A DNA stretch of 32,597 bases from an uncultured bacterium (GTDB lineage Bacteria; Bacillota; Clostridia; Oscillospirales; CAG-272), in NCBI GenBank assembly GCA_949282345.1, contig CASDOQ010000032.1, positions 1-32,597 of the forward strand, read 5' to 3'. The notes beneath the pieces were generated by a model. That model was not told the DNA's origin and did no database searches. It saw only the letters and a program-made list of their open reading frames with translations. Of this stretch, positions 1 to 7,574 are shown one piece after another; the first letter of the stretch is position 1; each line of letters opens with the position of its first letter. The position numbers and the translations under genes were made by a program.

Positions 1-571
1 CAACTACTGCCCGGACGTGATCATCACGCACCGCACCAACGACTATCACGCCGACCACCGCGCGGTGGGACAGCTCGTGCAGGACGCGGCGTATCTGCTC
101 ATTGTACCGCACGAATGTCCCGACGCGCCCGCCATGCGCCGTGAGCCGGTCATCCTCTTCTTTGAAGATGCCTTTCAGGAACCGCCTTTCCGGATGGATA
201 TCGTGGTGGCGATCGACAGTGTGGTTGAAAAGAAGTTCCGCAGCGCTTCGCTGAACGAATCGCAGGTCTATGAGTGGCTCCCCTATACCTATGAGCGCGA
301 AGTACCGCCGAAGTCGGCCGGCGACGAAGTCCGTTTTGCCTGGATGGTCGGACGGCGGTTCACCCCCGAAATGAGCGACGAGGAGATCCTGAAAGAGAAG
401 TTCGGATACGGCCCCCGCTTTGCGAAGCCCGCCGCCCGCTACCGGCAGGCGCTGATCGCCCGCTACGGGGAAGAACGCGGCCGCGCCGTGCGCTACGCCG
501 AGGCCTTCGGGGTCTCGGAATACGGCGCCCCCTTTGACGGGGAAGTCAAGGCGGTATTCGACAGGCTGTAA
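1..571 (+). CDS. PIG-L (LmbE-like) deacetylase, 3' part only
   Basis: The reading frame is open from base 2, so the gene begins before the window; about 189 codons remain. The first residues read NYCPDVIITHRTNDYHADHR. This matches the conserved PIG-L/LmbE segment in which Pro-Asp-(hydrophobic)-(hydrophobic)-Thr-His is followed by the zinc-binding HxDH motif (here HADH). The family removes acetyl groups from GlcNAc-containing or other N-acetylated small molecules using a zinc ion. The N-terminal AHPDD motif would lie upstream and cannot be seen. The remaining C-terminal part is charged, without membrane segments. A strong hairpin follows the stop codon directly. The substrate cannot be told from this fragment; a GTG at 17 is internal and is not the start. 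Confidence 0.82.
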   Translation, partial: NYCPDVIITHRTNDYHADHRAVGQLVQDAAYLLIVPHECPDAPAMRREPVILFFEDAFQEPPFRMDIVVAIDSVVEKKFRSASLNESQVYEWLPYTYEREVPPKSAGDEVRFAWMVGRRFTPEMSDEEILKEKFGYGPRFAKPAARYRQALIARYGEERGRAVRYAEAFGVSEYGAPFDGEVKAVFDRL

Positions 572-601
572 AAAAGCGGCAGGGTTCTCCTGCCGCTCTT
601 T
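571..601. terminator. Bidirectional intrinsic terminator between convergent genes
   Basis: AGCGGCAGG (575-583), loop GTTCT, CCTGCCGCT (589-597) form a perfect 9-bp stem. On the minus strand it is followed by TTTTTT (the A run at 570-575), so it suits the leftward AllA-like gene best. On the plus strand it is followed by CTTTG and later TTTT, so it can also end the PIG-L transcript. Confidence 0.85.
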
Positions 602-642
602 GCTGTTTTGGGGCTCAATCTCTGCTTGCCGCCTGATTCTGA

Positions 643-1134
643 TTACCGCTCGATGATAAAGCGGTCTTCTTCGGAAAAGTCGACCACGGTGCAGTCGTTC
701 ATGTAGGTGCACTCGGGCAGGACGATCATGGCGCAAAGTTCGGGAATGTCAGCCGGCAGAGGGGCCAGATGCCAGACGCAGGCGTTCATCTTGACCAGCG
801 TGTGCTTCGGCACGAGGAAGGCGCGGGTATACGCGGGGAGAGGCTTTCCGGCCGAGGGGGGGGCCACGTGCAGGATCATGTCGCCGTTCAGCGGGAGGAT
901 GATCTCGCAGGTGGTGGTATGATACTCGGCCTGTGTGATCTCCATGACGGCGGGCTTTTTTACCAAGATCGGAGAAAAGGCGACCTGATGCTCTTCGTGT
1001 GCGGTCACGCGGTCGGGGAAGAAACGGTGAAGTTCGCCGGAGAGCGGATAGCCGTCCGGGTGCTCCATGTCGTAATATTGACCGAAGGGCGCAAAAGCCT
1101 CATGGGTCAGGGGTTCTACCTTGATAGTTCTCAT
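643..1134 (-). CDS. Ureidoglycolate lyase (AllA)-like cupin protein
   Basis: The 163-aa protein begins MRTIKVEPLTHEAFAPFGQ, typical of the AllA/ureidoglycolate lyase superfamily, where a short beta-strand leads into (E/A)xFxPFG. The C-terminal half holds the cupin strands: a 'RAFLVPKHTLVKMNACVWH' stretch matches the family's RAFxxxxxxGVxxxxGxWHxP region, with His at the expected WH. AllA cleaves ureidoglycolate to glyoxylate and urea in allantoin catabolism. The His-Pro-Leu-Gly-Ser loop of classic AllA is not obvious here and no other purine catabolism gene is nearby, so the substrate may differ. The start was chosen at 1134 because AAGGAGG lies 6 bases before this ATG; an in-frame upstream start at 1188 would overlap the promoter. 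It is probably transcribed alone. Confidence 0.7.
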   Translation of the reverse strand: MRTIKVEPLTHEAFAPFGQYYDMEHPDGYPLSGELHRFFPDRVTAHEEHQVAFSPILVKKPAVMEITQAEYHTTTCEIILPLNGDMILHVAPPSAGKPLPAYTRAFLVPKHTLVKMNACVWHLAPLPADIPELCAMIVLPECTYMNDCTVVDFSEEDRFIIER

Positions 1135-1159
1135 TGAAGGCCTCCTTGGTTTTTCTTCT

Positions 1160-1188
1160 ATTATACGACGCAGGGAAAGAAAAATCAA
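1160..1188 (-). promoter_or_regulatory. Promoter of the AllA-like gene
   Basis: On the minus strand TTGATT (1188-1183) is followed after 17 bp by a perfect TATAAT (1165-1160). The predicted transcript starts about 20 bases before the start codon, just ahead of the AAGGAGG site. This is a sigma-A type promoter by sequence. Confidence 0.75.
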
Positions 1189-1222
1189 GAGGAAAACGGT
1201 GCAAAAGCAAAAGATAAAAGCA

Positions 1223-1248
1223 GTTTTGTAAATAATACATTACAAAAC
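1223..1248. promoter_or_regulatory. Perfect palindrome, candidate operator
   Basis: GTTTTGTAA (1223-1231), an 8-bp AT-rich spacer and TTACAAAAC (1240-1248) form a perfect dyad in the divergent region between the AllA-like gene and rlmH. It lies about 35 bp upstream of the -35 box of the AllA-like gene and about 40 bp before the rlmH start. The TTTGTAA-N8-TTACAAA form is typical of a homodimeric repressor or activator site; no regulator gene lies next to it. Confidence 0.5.
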
Positions 1249-1286
1249 GAAGAGTACGGTTGCAGAGAGGAAAGGACGGAAAGCAG

Positions 1287-1766
1287 ATGAACCGCGTGAC
1301 GCTGATCAGTGTGGGAACGCTGAAAGAAAACTATTGGAAGGAGGCCGTGGCCGAATACAGGAAACGGCTGGGTGCATTTTGCCGCTTTGAAGAGGTGAAT
1401 CTACGTGAAGAGAATATCCGGGAAGAAGACAATCCCGCCGCGGTGAGAGACGCGTTGGAGGCCGAGGGGGAACGCATTCTCCGTGCGATTCCGGAGGGGG
1501 CGTTTACCGTGGCGCTATGCGTGGAGGGGCGTTCCTGCGATTCTCCGACGCTTGCCCGTTTGCTCGGGGAGGGGTGCGACCGGTGCGGACGCGCCGTTTT
1601 TATCATCGGGTCTTCGCACGGGCTTTCTCCGGTGGTGAAGGAAAGAGCCGATCTGCGGCTTTCGGTCAGTGCGCTGACCTTCCCCCATCAGCTGATGCGC
1701 CCGCTTCTGATGGAGGCAATCTATCGCTCTTTTTCCATTCTGGCGGGGAAAAAATACCATAAATAA
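1287..1766 (+). CDS. rlmH: 23S rRNA (pseudouridine1915-N3)-methyltransferase RlmH
   Basis: The 159-aa product has the exact length of RlmH, a small homodimeric SPOUT methyltransferase that methylates pseudouridine 1915 of 23S rRNA on the assembled 70S ribosome, using S-adenosylmethionine. Visible family marks are the N-terminal VTLISVGTLKE strand, the AdoMet-binding knot with FIIGSSHGLS (residues about 114-123), and the C-terminal LTFPHQLMRPLLMEAIYRS ending in the invariant YHK. FIIGSSHG is usually FxIGGxxG, so the second Gly is Ser here. The ATG at 1287 was chosen over an upstream in-frame TTG at 1260 because the length then fits the family and a GGAAAGGACGG purine stretch precedes it. Confidence 0.97.
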   Translation: MNRVTLISVGTLKENYWKEAVAEYRKRLGAFCRFEEVNLREENIREEDNPAAVRDALEAEGERILRAIPEGAFTVALCVEGRSCDSPTLARLLGEGCDRCGRAVFIIGSSHGLSPVVKERADLRLSVSALTFPHQLMRPLLMEAIYRSFSILAGKKYHK

Positions 1767-1793
1767 CAAGAAAACAATTCTCCCCGGAGTCAT

Positions 1794-1829
1794 GTGCAGC
1801 CCGATCCCGTCGCGCTGCGCGTTTTTTTT
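1794..1829 (+). terminator. Intrinsic terminator after rlmH
   Basis: GTGCAGC (1794-1800) can pair with GCTGCGC (1814-1820), with one G-U pair. The stem is followed by G and eight T residues. It ends the rlmH transcript before the oxidoreductase promoter region. Confidence 0.65.
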
Positions 1830-1850
1830 CGGTAAAAACCTTGAAAACAC

Positions 1851-1880
1851 TTGACAACGGACGGCGTTATGTGTCACGAT
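1851..1880 (+). promoter_or_regulatory. Possible promoter of the Gfo/Idh/MocA gene
   Basis: A perfect TTGACA (1851-1856) lies upstream of the oxidoreductase gene, but the best -10 at 17-18 bp spacing (CACGAT, 1875-1880) matches the consensus in only three positions. A preceding TTGAAA at 1841 has no -10 either. A weak or activator-dependent promoter is likely. Confidence 0.35.
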
Positions 1881-1933
1881 AAGGTAATGGAAAATTTGTT
1901 TGGGATTGCCAAAAGAAAAAGGAGAACCTTGCG

Positions 1934-2947
1934 ATGAATGAAAAACTGAAGATCGGAGTTATCGGATGCAGCGGTATGGCGCAAAGCCACATGGGCGGAG
2001 TTGCCGGAAATGCCGACGCCGAGCTGACTGCCATTTGCGATATTGACCCCGAAAAACTGAAAGAAGCGGCGGCGCGTTACCCGGATGCCCGGCAATATAC
2101 GGATTACCGGGAACTGCTGAAAAGCGACGTGGACGCTGTTATTATTGTCACGCCCGACCAGTTGCATGCCGAAATGGCGGTGGCTTCGCTGGAGGCCGGC
2201 AAGCATGTTCTTTGCGAAAAGCCGCTCGCCCTGACGATCGACGATTGCCGCGTGATTCTGGACGCGGCAGATAAATCCGATAAAAAATTCATGGTCGGCC
2301 AGATATGCCGCTTTACGCCCGGTTTTGTCGGAGCGAAAAAGATTATTGACGAAGGCGGGATTGGCGAACTGGTGTTTGTCGAATCCGAATATGCTCATGA
2401 CTACAAGCATATCTATGAGGCGGCGGCCGGAACCTGGCGCAACGATCCTCTGCGCAACGGGGTTGTCGGCGGCGGGTGCCATGCCATCGACCTTTTGCGA
2501 TGGGTTGCCGGGGATGCTGTGGAAGTCACGGCTTATGCCAACCGCAAAATCCTGTCCTCTCTCCCATACGACGATAATACCATTGCCATCCTGAAATTCC
2601 CGAAAAACGTCATCGGAAAAGTCTTTGTTTCGGTCAGTTGCAAACGCCCGTACACCATGCGCTCGGTCTTCTACGGCACGAAGGGCAGTATCGTGACCGA
2701 CAACACCAGCGACCATTTTGACTGGTGGCACGAGGACGAAAACGGCACTTTGGTGCAAAAGACCGTTCCGGTGGATATCAACAACCACAATACCGCCGGA
2801 GAATTTCATGAGTTCTGCCGGATTATCAAAGAAGATCTGCCGGTCGAGACGACGGCGCTGGAAGGAACCAAGACCGTTGAGACGGCGTTGGCCATTGTCG
2901 GTTCCGCCGACCTCGGGGGAGAAAAGGTCGTCCTGAAACAGGGATAA
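1934..2947 (+). CDS. Gfo/Idh/MocA family NAD(P)-dependent oxidoreductase
   Basis: The 337-aa product starts with a Rossmann fold, IGVIGCSGMAQSHMGG (a variant of the GxGxxG dinucleotide site), followed by an acidic residue ending the second beta-strand (AICDIDPEK). At about residues 93-98 it has the family signature CEKPLAL, whose Lys-Pro contacts the nicotinamide and substrate. A GGGCHAIDLLRWVAG segment around 175-190 supplies the catalytic Asp/His pair (H..D) typical of sugar and inositol dehydrogenases. Such enzymes oxidise or epimerise sugars, inositols or glycosides through keto intermediates; the substrate cannot be predicted. An AAGGAG site lies just before the ATG. It stands alone, between a terminator at 1794-1829 and another at 2988-3025. 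Confidence 0.93.
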   Translation: MNEKLKIGVIGCSGMAQSHMGGVAGNADAELTAICDIDPEKLKEAAARYPDARQYTDYRELLKSDVDAVIIVTPDQLHAEMAVASLEAGKHVLCEKPLALTIDDCRVILDAADKSDKKFMVGQICRFTPGFVGAKKIIDEGGIGELVFVESEYAHDYKHIYEAAAGTWRNDPLRNGVVGGGCHAIDLLRWVAGDAVEVTAYANRKILSSLPYDDNTIAILKFPKNVIGKVFVSVSCKRPYTMRSVFYGTKGSIVTDNTSDHFDWWHEDENGTLVQKTVPVDINNHNTAGEFHEFCRIIKEDLPVETTALEGTKTVETALAIVGSADLGGEKVVLKQG

Positions 2948-2987
2948 TCTCCCGGGCCTTCTTCCGCATTTCGATCCGTAAAAGAAA

Positions 2988-3025
2988 CGCCGCTTGTACG
3001 AAAAGTTACAGGCGGCGATTTTTTT
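2988..3025 (+). terminator. Intrinsic terminator after the oxidoreductase gene
   Basis: CGCCGCTTGTA (2988-2998), loop CGAAAAGT and TACAGGCGGCG (3007-3017) form an 11-bp stem with one U-G wobble, followed by A and seven T. Confidence 0.92.
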
Positions 3026-3102
3026 ATTTTCGGGGGGTGCGACAGAGGTTCAGAAGGGGCCGGGCGGTGTTTTTGGCGGTGAGAGAGGGCGCGCGGGGCG
3101 GG

Positions 3103-3492
3103 TCAAAAGTGCATGGCATGCCGGGTCAGCCGACCGCTAAGCCAGAAAAGATCCGCCGCATCGAGCAGAAAAACGAAGAGGATCGCGCCGCAGAAGAGGG
3201 GGATCCAGGCAACCTTCTTCTGCCGTTCGAGGATCTTTTGCCGCAGAAATTCATATTCCTCCGGGACGCAGCCGGGCGGGGGCGTTTCGGACGGAGGAGT
3301 AAAGAGCATCCCGCGGGTGCTGACGACGTACACGATTGTCATCACGGCAAAAATGCCGACGTAGACCCAAAAGACGGCATTGAAGAAAAGGATATAGATG
3401 CAAAGATAATATACGGCCCACAGCGCGGCGGAAAAAGCAAAGAAAAGCAGGAGCGAACGAAGGCCGCGACGGGATGGCGTCGGCAATTTCAC
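3103..3492 (-). CDS. Small membrane protein of unknown function
   Basis: This 129-aa protein is not recognised. It shows a basic N-terminus (MKLPTPSRRGLRS), two adjoining hydrophobic segments at about residues 12-36 and 40-58, a polar Pro-rich loop with a probable short helix (PEEYEFLRQKILERQKK), and a third hydrophobic segment at about 93-113. Three membrane helices are likely. It starts with GTG at 3492, which overlaps the TGA stop of the DUF1015 gene as GTGA, so the two are translationally coupled and probably work in the same process. No signal peptide cleavage site or catalytic motif is visible. Confidence 0.72.
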   Translation of the reverse strand: MKLPTPSRRGLRSLLLFFAFSAALWAVYYLCIYILFFNAVFWVYVGIFAVMTIVYVVSTRGMLFTPPSETPPPGCVPEEYEFLRQKILERQKKVAWIPLFCGAILFVFLLDAADLFWLSGRLTRHAMHF

Positions 3493-4760
3493 GGGCGGAT
3501 CCTCCGGGCTTCGAGATAATAGCGTTTGTCGCGGGCGTGTCCCATCGAGAAGGTCTTGCGCGGAAGAGGACCGTTTGCGGCGATAGCCGGGAAGAGTTCT
3601 TCTTTTTTCATTCCCGAGAAGAGGAAGCCCACGGCTCCCGGCTGGGAAGCCAGGGCGCGCAGGGAGGCTTCATCGTGGATATAATCGACCGTGAGGCCGG
3701 GATGCGAGAGAAGATAGTCGTCGAGAAACGCCTGCAGCGTACCGATGGGCTGAACGTGGGTGCCGTGCGGCAGGGTCAGGACCTCTTCCCGCGTGCCGCT
3801 GACCACGGTGAAGGTCTCCGCGGGATAACCGGGGGTTGCGTGAGAGGCCGCGTAAGCGCGGAAGGCGTCGGCGATCTCACGACGGTCGGCCCCGAAGACG
3901 ACGCGGTAGATCGGTTCAAAATCGAGTGCCGGGTCGTGCAGATTGACGATCTCACACAGGGCGAAACGGGCGGGATGCCCGGCGGCCGCCTCTTTTCCGA
4001 TGGCGGCCTTGATGGCTTCGTAGCAGGCTTTGGCGGTGGCGAGAGAATGGTTCCCATCCCCAACGGCGAAGAGGAAGGGATGGTCGGAACTGCCGTATTT
4101 CTTCTCCTGCGCTTCGGGGGAGGACAGGGCTTCCAGCGCCGCCTCAACCGCCAGCAGGCCGGCGTTGTCGAGCCGCGAGCCGCGGATATGCCCGCCACCG
4201 AGCATCAGGTCAAAGTCGTAGAGTGGAGTGAAGGACGCCCGGCGCTTTTCCTGCGCTTCGATGACCGTCCCCTCCGGGTCGTCGAGCAGCAGCATGATGT
4301 GCGGAAGTTCAAGAGGCGCTTCCCGACGGATCTCTACGCGCGGCGGGATCCGTTCCAGTACCGTTCCCTCGGTTGCCCGGATAGGGAGGACGGCATCCTT
4401 CTCATAACTGTATGCCTCCAGATCGACCATGCCGACAAGGCCGAGCCGGCAACGCCCGTCCGGGCAGGTGCGCTCCACAAGGATCATGGAGTCCGGCAAG
4501 GTATGGAAAAAGCCGACGCTCATCAGGCGTCGCATCTCGGCGTTGATCAACGGGATCCGTTCGGCACGCTCGCCGAGAAAAGACTCCGGCAGGATCATGC
4601 GCAGGGCGGAAGGGGCTCCGCCGACAAATTCTTCCGCTTCTTTCCAGTACTCCGGCTCCGCGGTGAACTGATCACAGGCGATGCAGGCGTATCTCTCCCC
4701 GTCACAGGAAGAAAAATCGGGGAGAAGCATAGAGGCGGGATAAAAGCAGGTGTGTTTCAT
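3489..4760 (-). CDS. DUF1015 family protein
   Basis: The 423-aa product has the usual length of DUF1015 and its marks: an N-terminal 'YACIACDQFTAEPEYWKEAE' segment, the central VGDGNHSLATAKACYE (about residues 238-253), and the C-terminal PRKTFSMGHARDKRYYLEAR. The invariant DGNHS with nearby Asp and His residues resembles an active site or nucleotide site, and the protein is soluble and cytoplasmic. In many bacteria this family sits beside serine biosynthesis genes; none is present here, so that link is not supported by this window. The ATG at 4760 is preceded by AGAAGGAA. It overlaps the downstream membrane protein gene by four bases. Confidence 0.9.
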   Translation of the reverse strand: MKHTCFYPASMLLPDFSSCDGERYACIACDQFTAEPEYWKEAEEFVGGAPSALRMILPESFLGERAERIPLINAEMRRLMSVGFFHTLPDSMILVERTCPDGRCRLGLVGMVDLEAYSYEKDAVLPIRATEGTVLERIPPRVEIRREAPLELPHIMLLLDDPEGTVIEAQEKRRASFTPLYDFDLMLGGGHIRGSRLDNAGLLAVEAALEALSSPEAQEKKYGSSDHPFLFAVGDGNHSLATAKACYEAIKAAIGKEAAAGHPARFALCEIVNLHDPALDFEPIYRVVFGADRREIADAFRAYAASHATPGYPAETFTVVSGTREEVLTLPHGTHVQPIGTLQAFLDDYLLSHPGLTVDYIHDEASLRALASQPGAVGFLFSGMKKEELFPAIAANGPLPRKTFSMGHARDKRYYLEARRIRP

Positions 4761-4848
4761 AAAAATTTCCTTCTTTTATTTTTTGGTTTTTGCATAATCG
4801 GGCAGGAGAGGGACACAATAAGAACGGGATACGGAGACGGGCCTTACA

Positions 4849-4878
4849 GAGTGCGGTCGGTTTCCGATTCCCGCACTC
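4849..4878 (+). other. Stem-loop in the leader of the small protein gene
   Basis: GAGTGCG (4849-4855) pairs with CGCACTC (4872-4878), and an inner TCGG/CCGA pair closes a TTT loop. It is followed by GTGTTTTC and directly by the GGAGG site of the gene at 4903. The T run is too short for a confident terminator. It may protect the mRNA or act as a weak attenuator. Confidence 0.45.
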
Positions 4879-4902
4879 GTGTTTTCGGAGGAATCCCGTC
4901 TC

Positions 4903-5097
4903 ATGCAACAAGATCTTCCCACAGGCTTTGTGATGGAGTTGGCGAAGAATAAACAGGCGATGCAGGGGTTTTCCGCCCTTACGGAATCGGAACGCGACCG
5001 TGTGGTCGCAAGGGCGCGCCTGGCACGCACGAAGGCGGATATGCGGTTGATCGTTTCATCTCTTTGCCGTACGGTCAGCGCGCAGGAGTTCTTTTGA
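4903..5097 (+). CDS. Small conserved-looking protein, 64 aa
   Basis: The product begins MQQDLPTGFVMELAKNKQAM and continues with an acidic-basic helical stretch (SALTESERDRVVARARLA) and a short amphipathic end (MRLIVSSLCR). It resembles a group of 60-70 aa Clostridia proteins of the form 'PxGxxMxLAxNxxAMxxFxxLxxxxxxxI', known to me only as hypothetical. No membrane segment, zinc motif or helix-turn-helix is obvious; it is probably all-helical and cytoplasmic. The ATG at 4903 follows GGAGG by 11 bases. An in-frame GTG at 4879 would place this site inside the gene and is less likely. A perfect terminator follows 35 bases after the stop, so it is a single-gene transcript. Confidence 0.72.
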   Translation: MQQDLPTGFVMELAKNKQAMQGFSALTESERDRVVARARLARTKADMRLIVSSLCRTVSAQEFF

Positions 5098-5132
5098 CAG
5101 CCCGTTGATATAACTGTCACGAAAGCCCGGGG

Positions 5133-5166
5133 CCGGTCTGCGTTGTTACGCAGACCGGTTTTCTTT
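5133..5166 (+). terminator. Intrinsic terminator after the 64-aa protein gene
   Basis: CCGGTCTGCG (5133-5142), loop TTGTTA and CGCAGACCGG (5149-5158) form a perfect 10-bp stem, followed by TTTTCTTT. Confidence 0.93.
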
Positions 5167-5254
5167 ATGTCCGGAAGCCGGAAACCGGGCCGCTGAAGGC
5201 GCGGATCGCCTCTTGGTACCGGGGACGGGGCAATCGGCGGATCGGGTTTTGCGC

Positions 5255-5294
5255 GGGCGGGAGGCGGGGCTTTCGGGCGGGAGACGGGATTTTC
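5255..5294 (+). repeat. Two tandem 20-bp G-rich units with G-quadruplex pattern
   Basis: GGGCGGGAGGCGGGGCTTTC (5255-5274) is followed directly by GGGCGGGAGACGGGATTTTC (5275-5294), three differences apart. G-runs of three or four occur six times within 5255-5288 with spacers of 1-5 bases. It lies downstream of the cysteine desulfurase stop codon, in a gene-free stretch. Confidence 0.7.
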
Positions 5295-5350
5295 AGGCGG
5301 GGGATCGGTCAAAGGGACCGGACCGGAACTTCGGCAGTCCGCCGGACGGC

Positions 5351-6514
5351 TCATTTCCTCCGGCGGGCAAGACGCGCGCATTCGGCGCTGAGTGCCGCGA
5401 GAAATTCATCGGCTTCCTCGCGCGTGTTGCGGTGCGAGAGGCTGATCCGGATGGCGCAGTCAGCTTCTTCTTCCCGGCAACCGAAGGAAAGGAGCGCGGA
5501 GGCTCCGACGTGGCCGTGTGAGGAACAGGCCGAGCCGCTGGAGACCGAGATCCCGCGTGCCGAGAGGGCGTGAAGCATGACCTCGCTCCGGATGCCCGGG
5601 AGGATCAGACAGAGGATATGCGGGGCAGAGCGCGGCGGCAAGAGAGGCCGTACCTCGGCCAGAGCGGCCTCGCTCTGAATACGGGCGATGAGATAATCAC
5701 GCAACTGTCGCGTTTGTTCGGTAAATTCCGCAAAGTTTTCTTTACAATAGAGGCAGGCTTCTCCGAAGGCGGCAATGCCGGGGACGTTTTCGGTTCCCGA
5801 GCGGAAACCTTCTTCCTGTCCGCCGCCGAGGATCAGTGGGGAGATGCCTTTTTGAGTCAGGAGCGAGCGGTCGATATACAGGGCGCCGCATCCTTTCGGC
5901 CCTTCGATCTTGTGCGAGGAGACGGTAAGCAGACCGATGCCGAGCCCGCGTACCGAAAACGGCACTTTGAAAAATGCCTGCGTGGCGTCGACGTGCAGGG
6001 CGCAGTCCGGGCATTTCTCTTTGATCAGACGGCGGACGGCGGCGATATCGTAGAGGGCGCCGGTCTCGTTGTTGACCATCATCACCGAGACGAGGATGAC
6101 ATCGGGCGTCAGCTTGTCTTCCAGGGCAGCAAGGTCGAGTTCTCCGCCGACGGTCGGGATCTCTTCGACCGTCATTCCCTCGCGCCGCAGGGCGGCCAGA
6201 GGGCTGTTCACCGAGGCGTGCTCTCCGGCACTCGTCAGGATCTTTTTGCCCCGGTAGCGCTCTTTGGCGTGCGCGCGGCCGAAGAGGGCAAGATTGTTGG
6301 CTTCGGTTCCCGATGCGGTAAAAACGATCGCCCCGTCCTGCGCGCCGACCGAGGCAAGGAGGATCCGCCGGGCGTTTTTCATCACGTCCTCCGCATCCTT
6401 GCCGATGGCGTGCAGGGAGGAGGGGTTACCGAAGTGCGAAAGGCTGACGGCATTGTAGATATCGAGCGCGCGCCGGCAGATCGGCGTGGTGGCACTGTTG
6501 TCAAAATAAATCAT
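5351..6514 (-). CDS. Cysteine desulfurase (NifS/IscS type)
   Basis: The 387-aa product is a PLP-dependent class V aminotransferase that takes sulfur from cysteine as a protein persulfide for Fe-S clusters or thio-modification. It starts IYFDNSATTP, the standard NifS/IscS opening. It has GTEANNLAL at 69-77, GEHAS with the PLP-stacking His99, HVDATQA at 174-180, SSHKIEGPKG with the Schiff-base Lys202, and SSGSACSSHG with catalytic Cys330 in a mobile loop of the NifS/IscS class. The ATG at 6514 follows a TGAGG site; a longer upstream start would run into the lipoprotein gene, which stops 7 bases earlier. It is the last gene of the murD operon. No IscU or Nfs partner lies nearby, so its acceptor (Fe-S, tRNA thiolation or LarE-type sulfur supply) is open. 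Confidence 0.95.
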   Translation of the reverse strand: MIYFDNSATTPICRRALDIYNAVSLSHFGNPSSLHAIGKDAEDVMKNARRILLASVGAQDGAIVFTASGTEANNLALFGRAHAKERYRGKKILTSAGEHASVNSPLAALRREGMTVEEIPTVGGELDLAALEDKLTPDVILVSVMMVNNETGALYDIAAVRRLIKEKCPDCALHVDATQAFFKVPFSVRGLGIGLLTVSSHKIEGPKGCGALYIDRSLLTQKGISPLILGGGQEEGFRSGTENVPGIAAFGEACLYCKENFAEFTEQTRQLRDYLIARIQSEAALAEVRPLLPPRSAPHILCLILPGIRSEVMLHALSARGISVSSGSACSSHGHVGASALLSFGCREEEADCAIRISLSHRNTREEADEFLAALSAECARLARRRK

Positions 6515-6521
6515 GAAAACC

Positions 6522-7574
6522 TCAGTTGAAAGTGAAATGCGCAAGCAGGGTTTCAAGGGCACCGGCGCGGTAGCCTTCAAAGGTGTCGGCGCGCGCGGTC
6601 AGGGTGAGGGTGTAGATATAGGTCCCGCGCACCGTCATCAGTTCCACGGCGTGGTAGGAATGGCCGCCGCGGGTAAAGTCGTATTCGTAGCGTGCGGCGC
6701 TCTGCCCGCCGAGGCGGTAGAGGATCTCATCCTTTTCTTTCTGCTCGTAGCTGACCGAGAAATTCTCGTAGAGCGTCGCGTAGGAGGTCTTGCGCGCTTC
6801 CCAGTATTCGCCGATCGTATTCTGTTCCGGGATCGTGTAGGCGAGTGTGATGACGGCATCCCCGGCCGACGAAACTGCCGTGGTGATCCCGGTCGAAAGA
6901 TCGGGGCGGAAGTCCTCGGGGACCAGGAGCGTATAGCGTGAGATCTTCGGGTCGGACGCCAGAATCAGCCCGTCCTCGTTCTTTTCGGGTGCTTCTTGGG
7001 TCGCCTCGCCGGCACTGCCCGTGAAGGAGAAGGCTGCGGCGGCGTTCAGGGCGGCTTCAGCGTATCGGTCGAAATACGTGACCTGCCCCGAAGGAATCGT
7101 GTTTTTGGCCGTGTAGGTCAGCAGATAGATCTGCCCGTCCCGGGCGGTGATGAGTTGCATGAATTTATAGGGGGTATCGCCGATCTTGGCCGTATACACG
7201 CGGCAAACGGCCGTCTGTCCGCCGAAATCGGCCTCCTCGGAACTTTCCTCTGGGACCGGGGCGTACTCGGGCAGACGTGCGCGCAGTTCTTCTTCTCCCG
7301 CAGCGAAATAGCCGGACGGGGTCAGATCGCTCGTGACACGGACGAAGGTGATGTTGGAGGGGTCGACCGCCGAGACCGAGGCGGTGACAATGCCGCCGGC
7401 GGTCGTGACGTCCCATCCCTCGGGGGCATAGAAGGTGTATCCGTTCCCCTTCTCGGCCACTTGCATTCCGTCGGGAATCGGCTTGGAAGGGAGATTGCTG
7501 CTGCAGGAGAAGAGCGGCAGGACAAAAGATACGGCGAGCAGAAAGGCCGAAAGAGACAGAAAAGATTTCTTCAT
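6522..7574 (-). CDS. Lipoprotein with two PsbP/DcrB-like repeats
   Basis: The 350-aa product begins MKKSFLSLSAFLLAVSFVLP and then LFSCSS, a signal peptide with a lipobox whose Cys24 would be lipid-anchored on the outer face of the membrane. Two similar modules follow. One contains 'YTFYAPEGWDVTTAGGIVTA' (about 50-69); the other contains 'YTLLVPEDFRPDLSTGITTA' (about 205-224). Each is followed by a strand-rich stretch with a conserved Tyr-Thr-(I/L)-T ending. This is the pattern of PsbP/DcrB-like folds, which are often found in lipoproteins of unknown function. Its ATG at 7574 overlaps the stop of the HD gene (ATGA), so it is translationally coupled. A longer N-terminal reading is rejected because it would remove the signal peptide. 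Confidence 0.85.
   Translation of the reverse strand: MKKSFLSLSAFLLAVSFVLPLFSCSSNLPSKPIPDGMQVAEKGNGYTFYAPEGWDVTTAGGIVTASVSAVDPSNITFVRVTSDLTPSGYFAAGEEELRARLPEYAPVPEESSEEADFGGQTAVCRVYTAKIGDTPYKFMQLITARDGQIYLLTYTAKNTIPSGQVTYFDRYAEAALNAAAAFSFTGSAGEATQEAPEKNEDGLILASDPKISRYTLLVPEDFRPDLSTGITTAVSSAGDAVITLAYTIPEQNTIGEYWEARKTSYATLYENFSVSYEQKEKDEILYRLGGQSAARYEYDFTRGGHSYHAVELMTVRGTYIYTLTLTARADTFEGYRAGALETLLAHFTFN

Noticed and set aside
3474..4952. 492-codon open frame on the plus strand
   Set aside because: It lies opposite the DUF1015 gene, which has clear family motifs and a ribosome site. The plus frame is low-complexity and results from high GC codon use.
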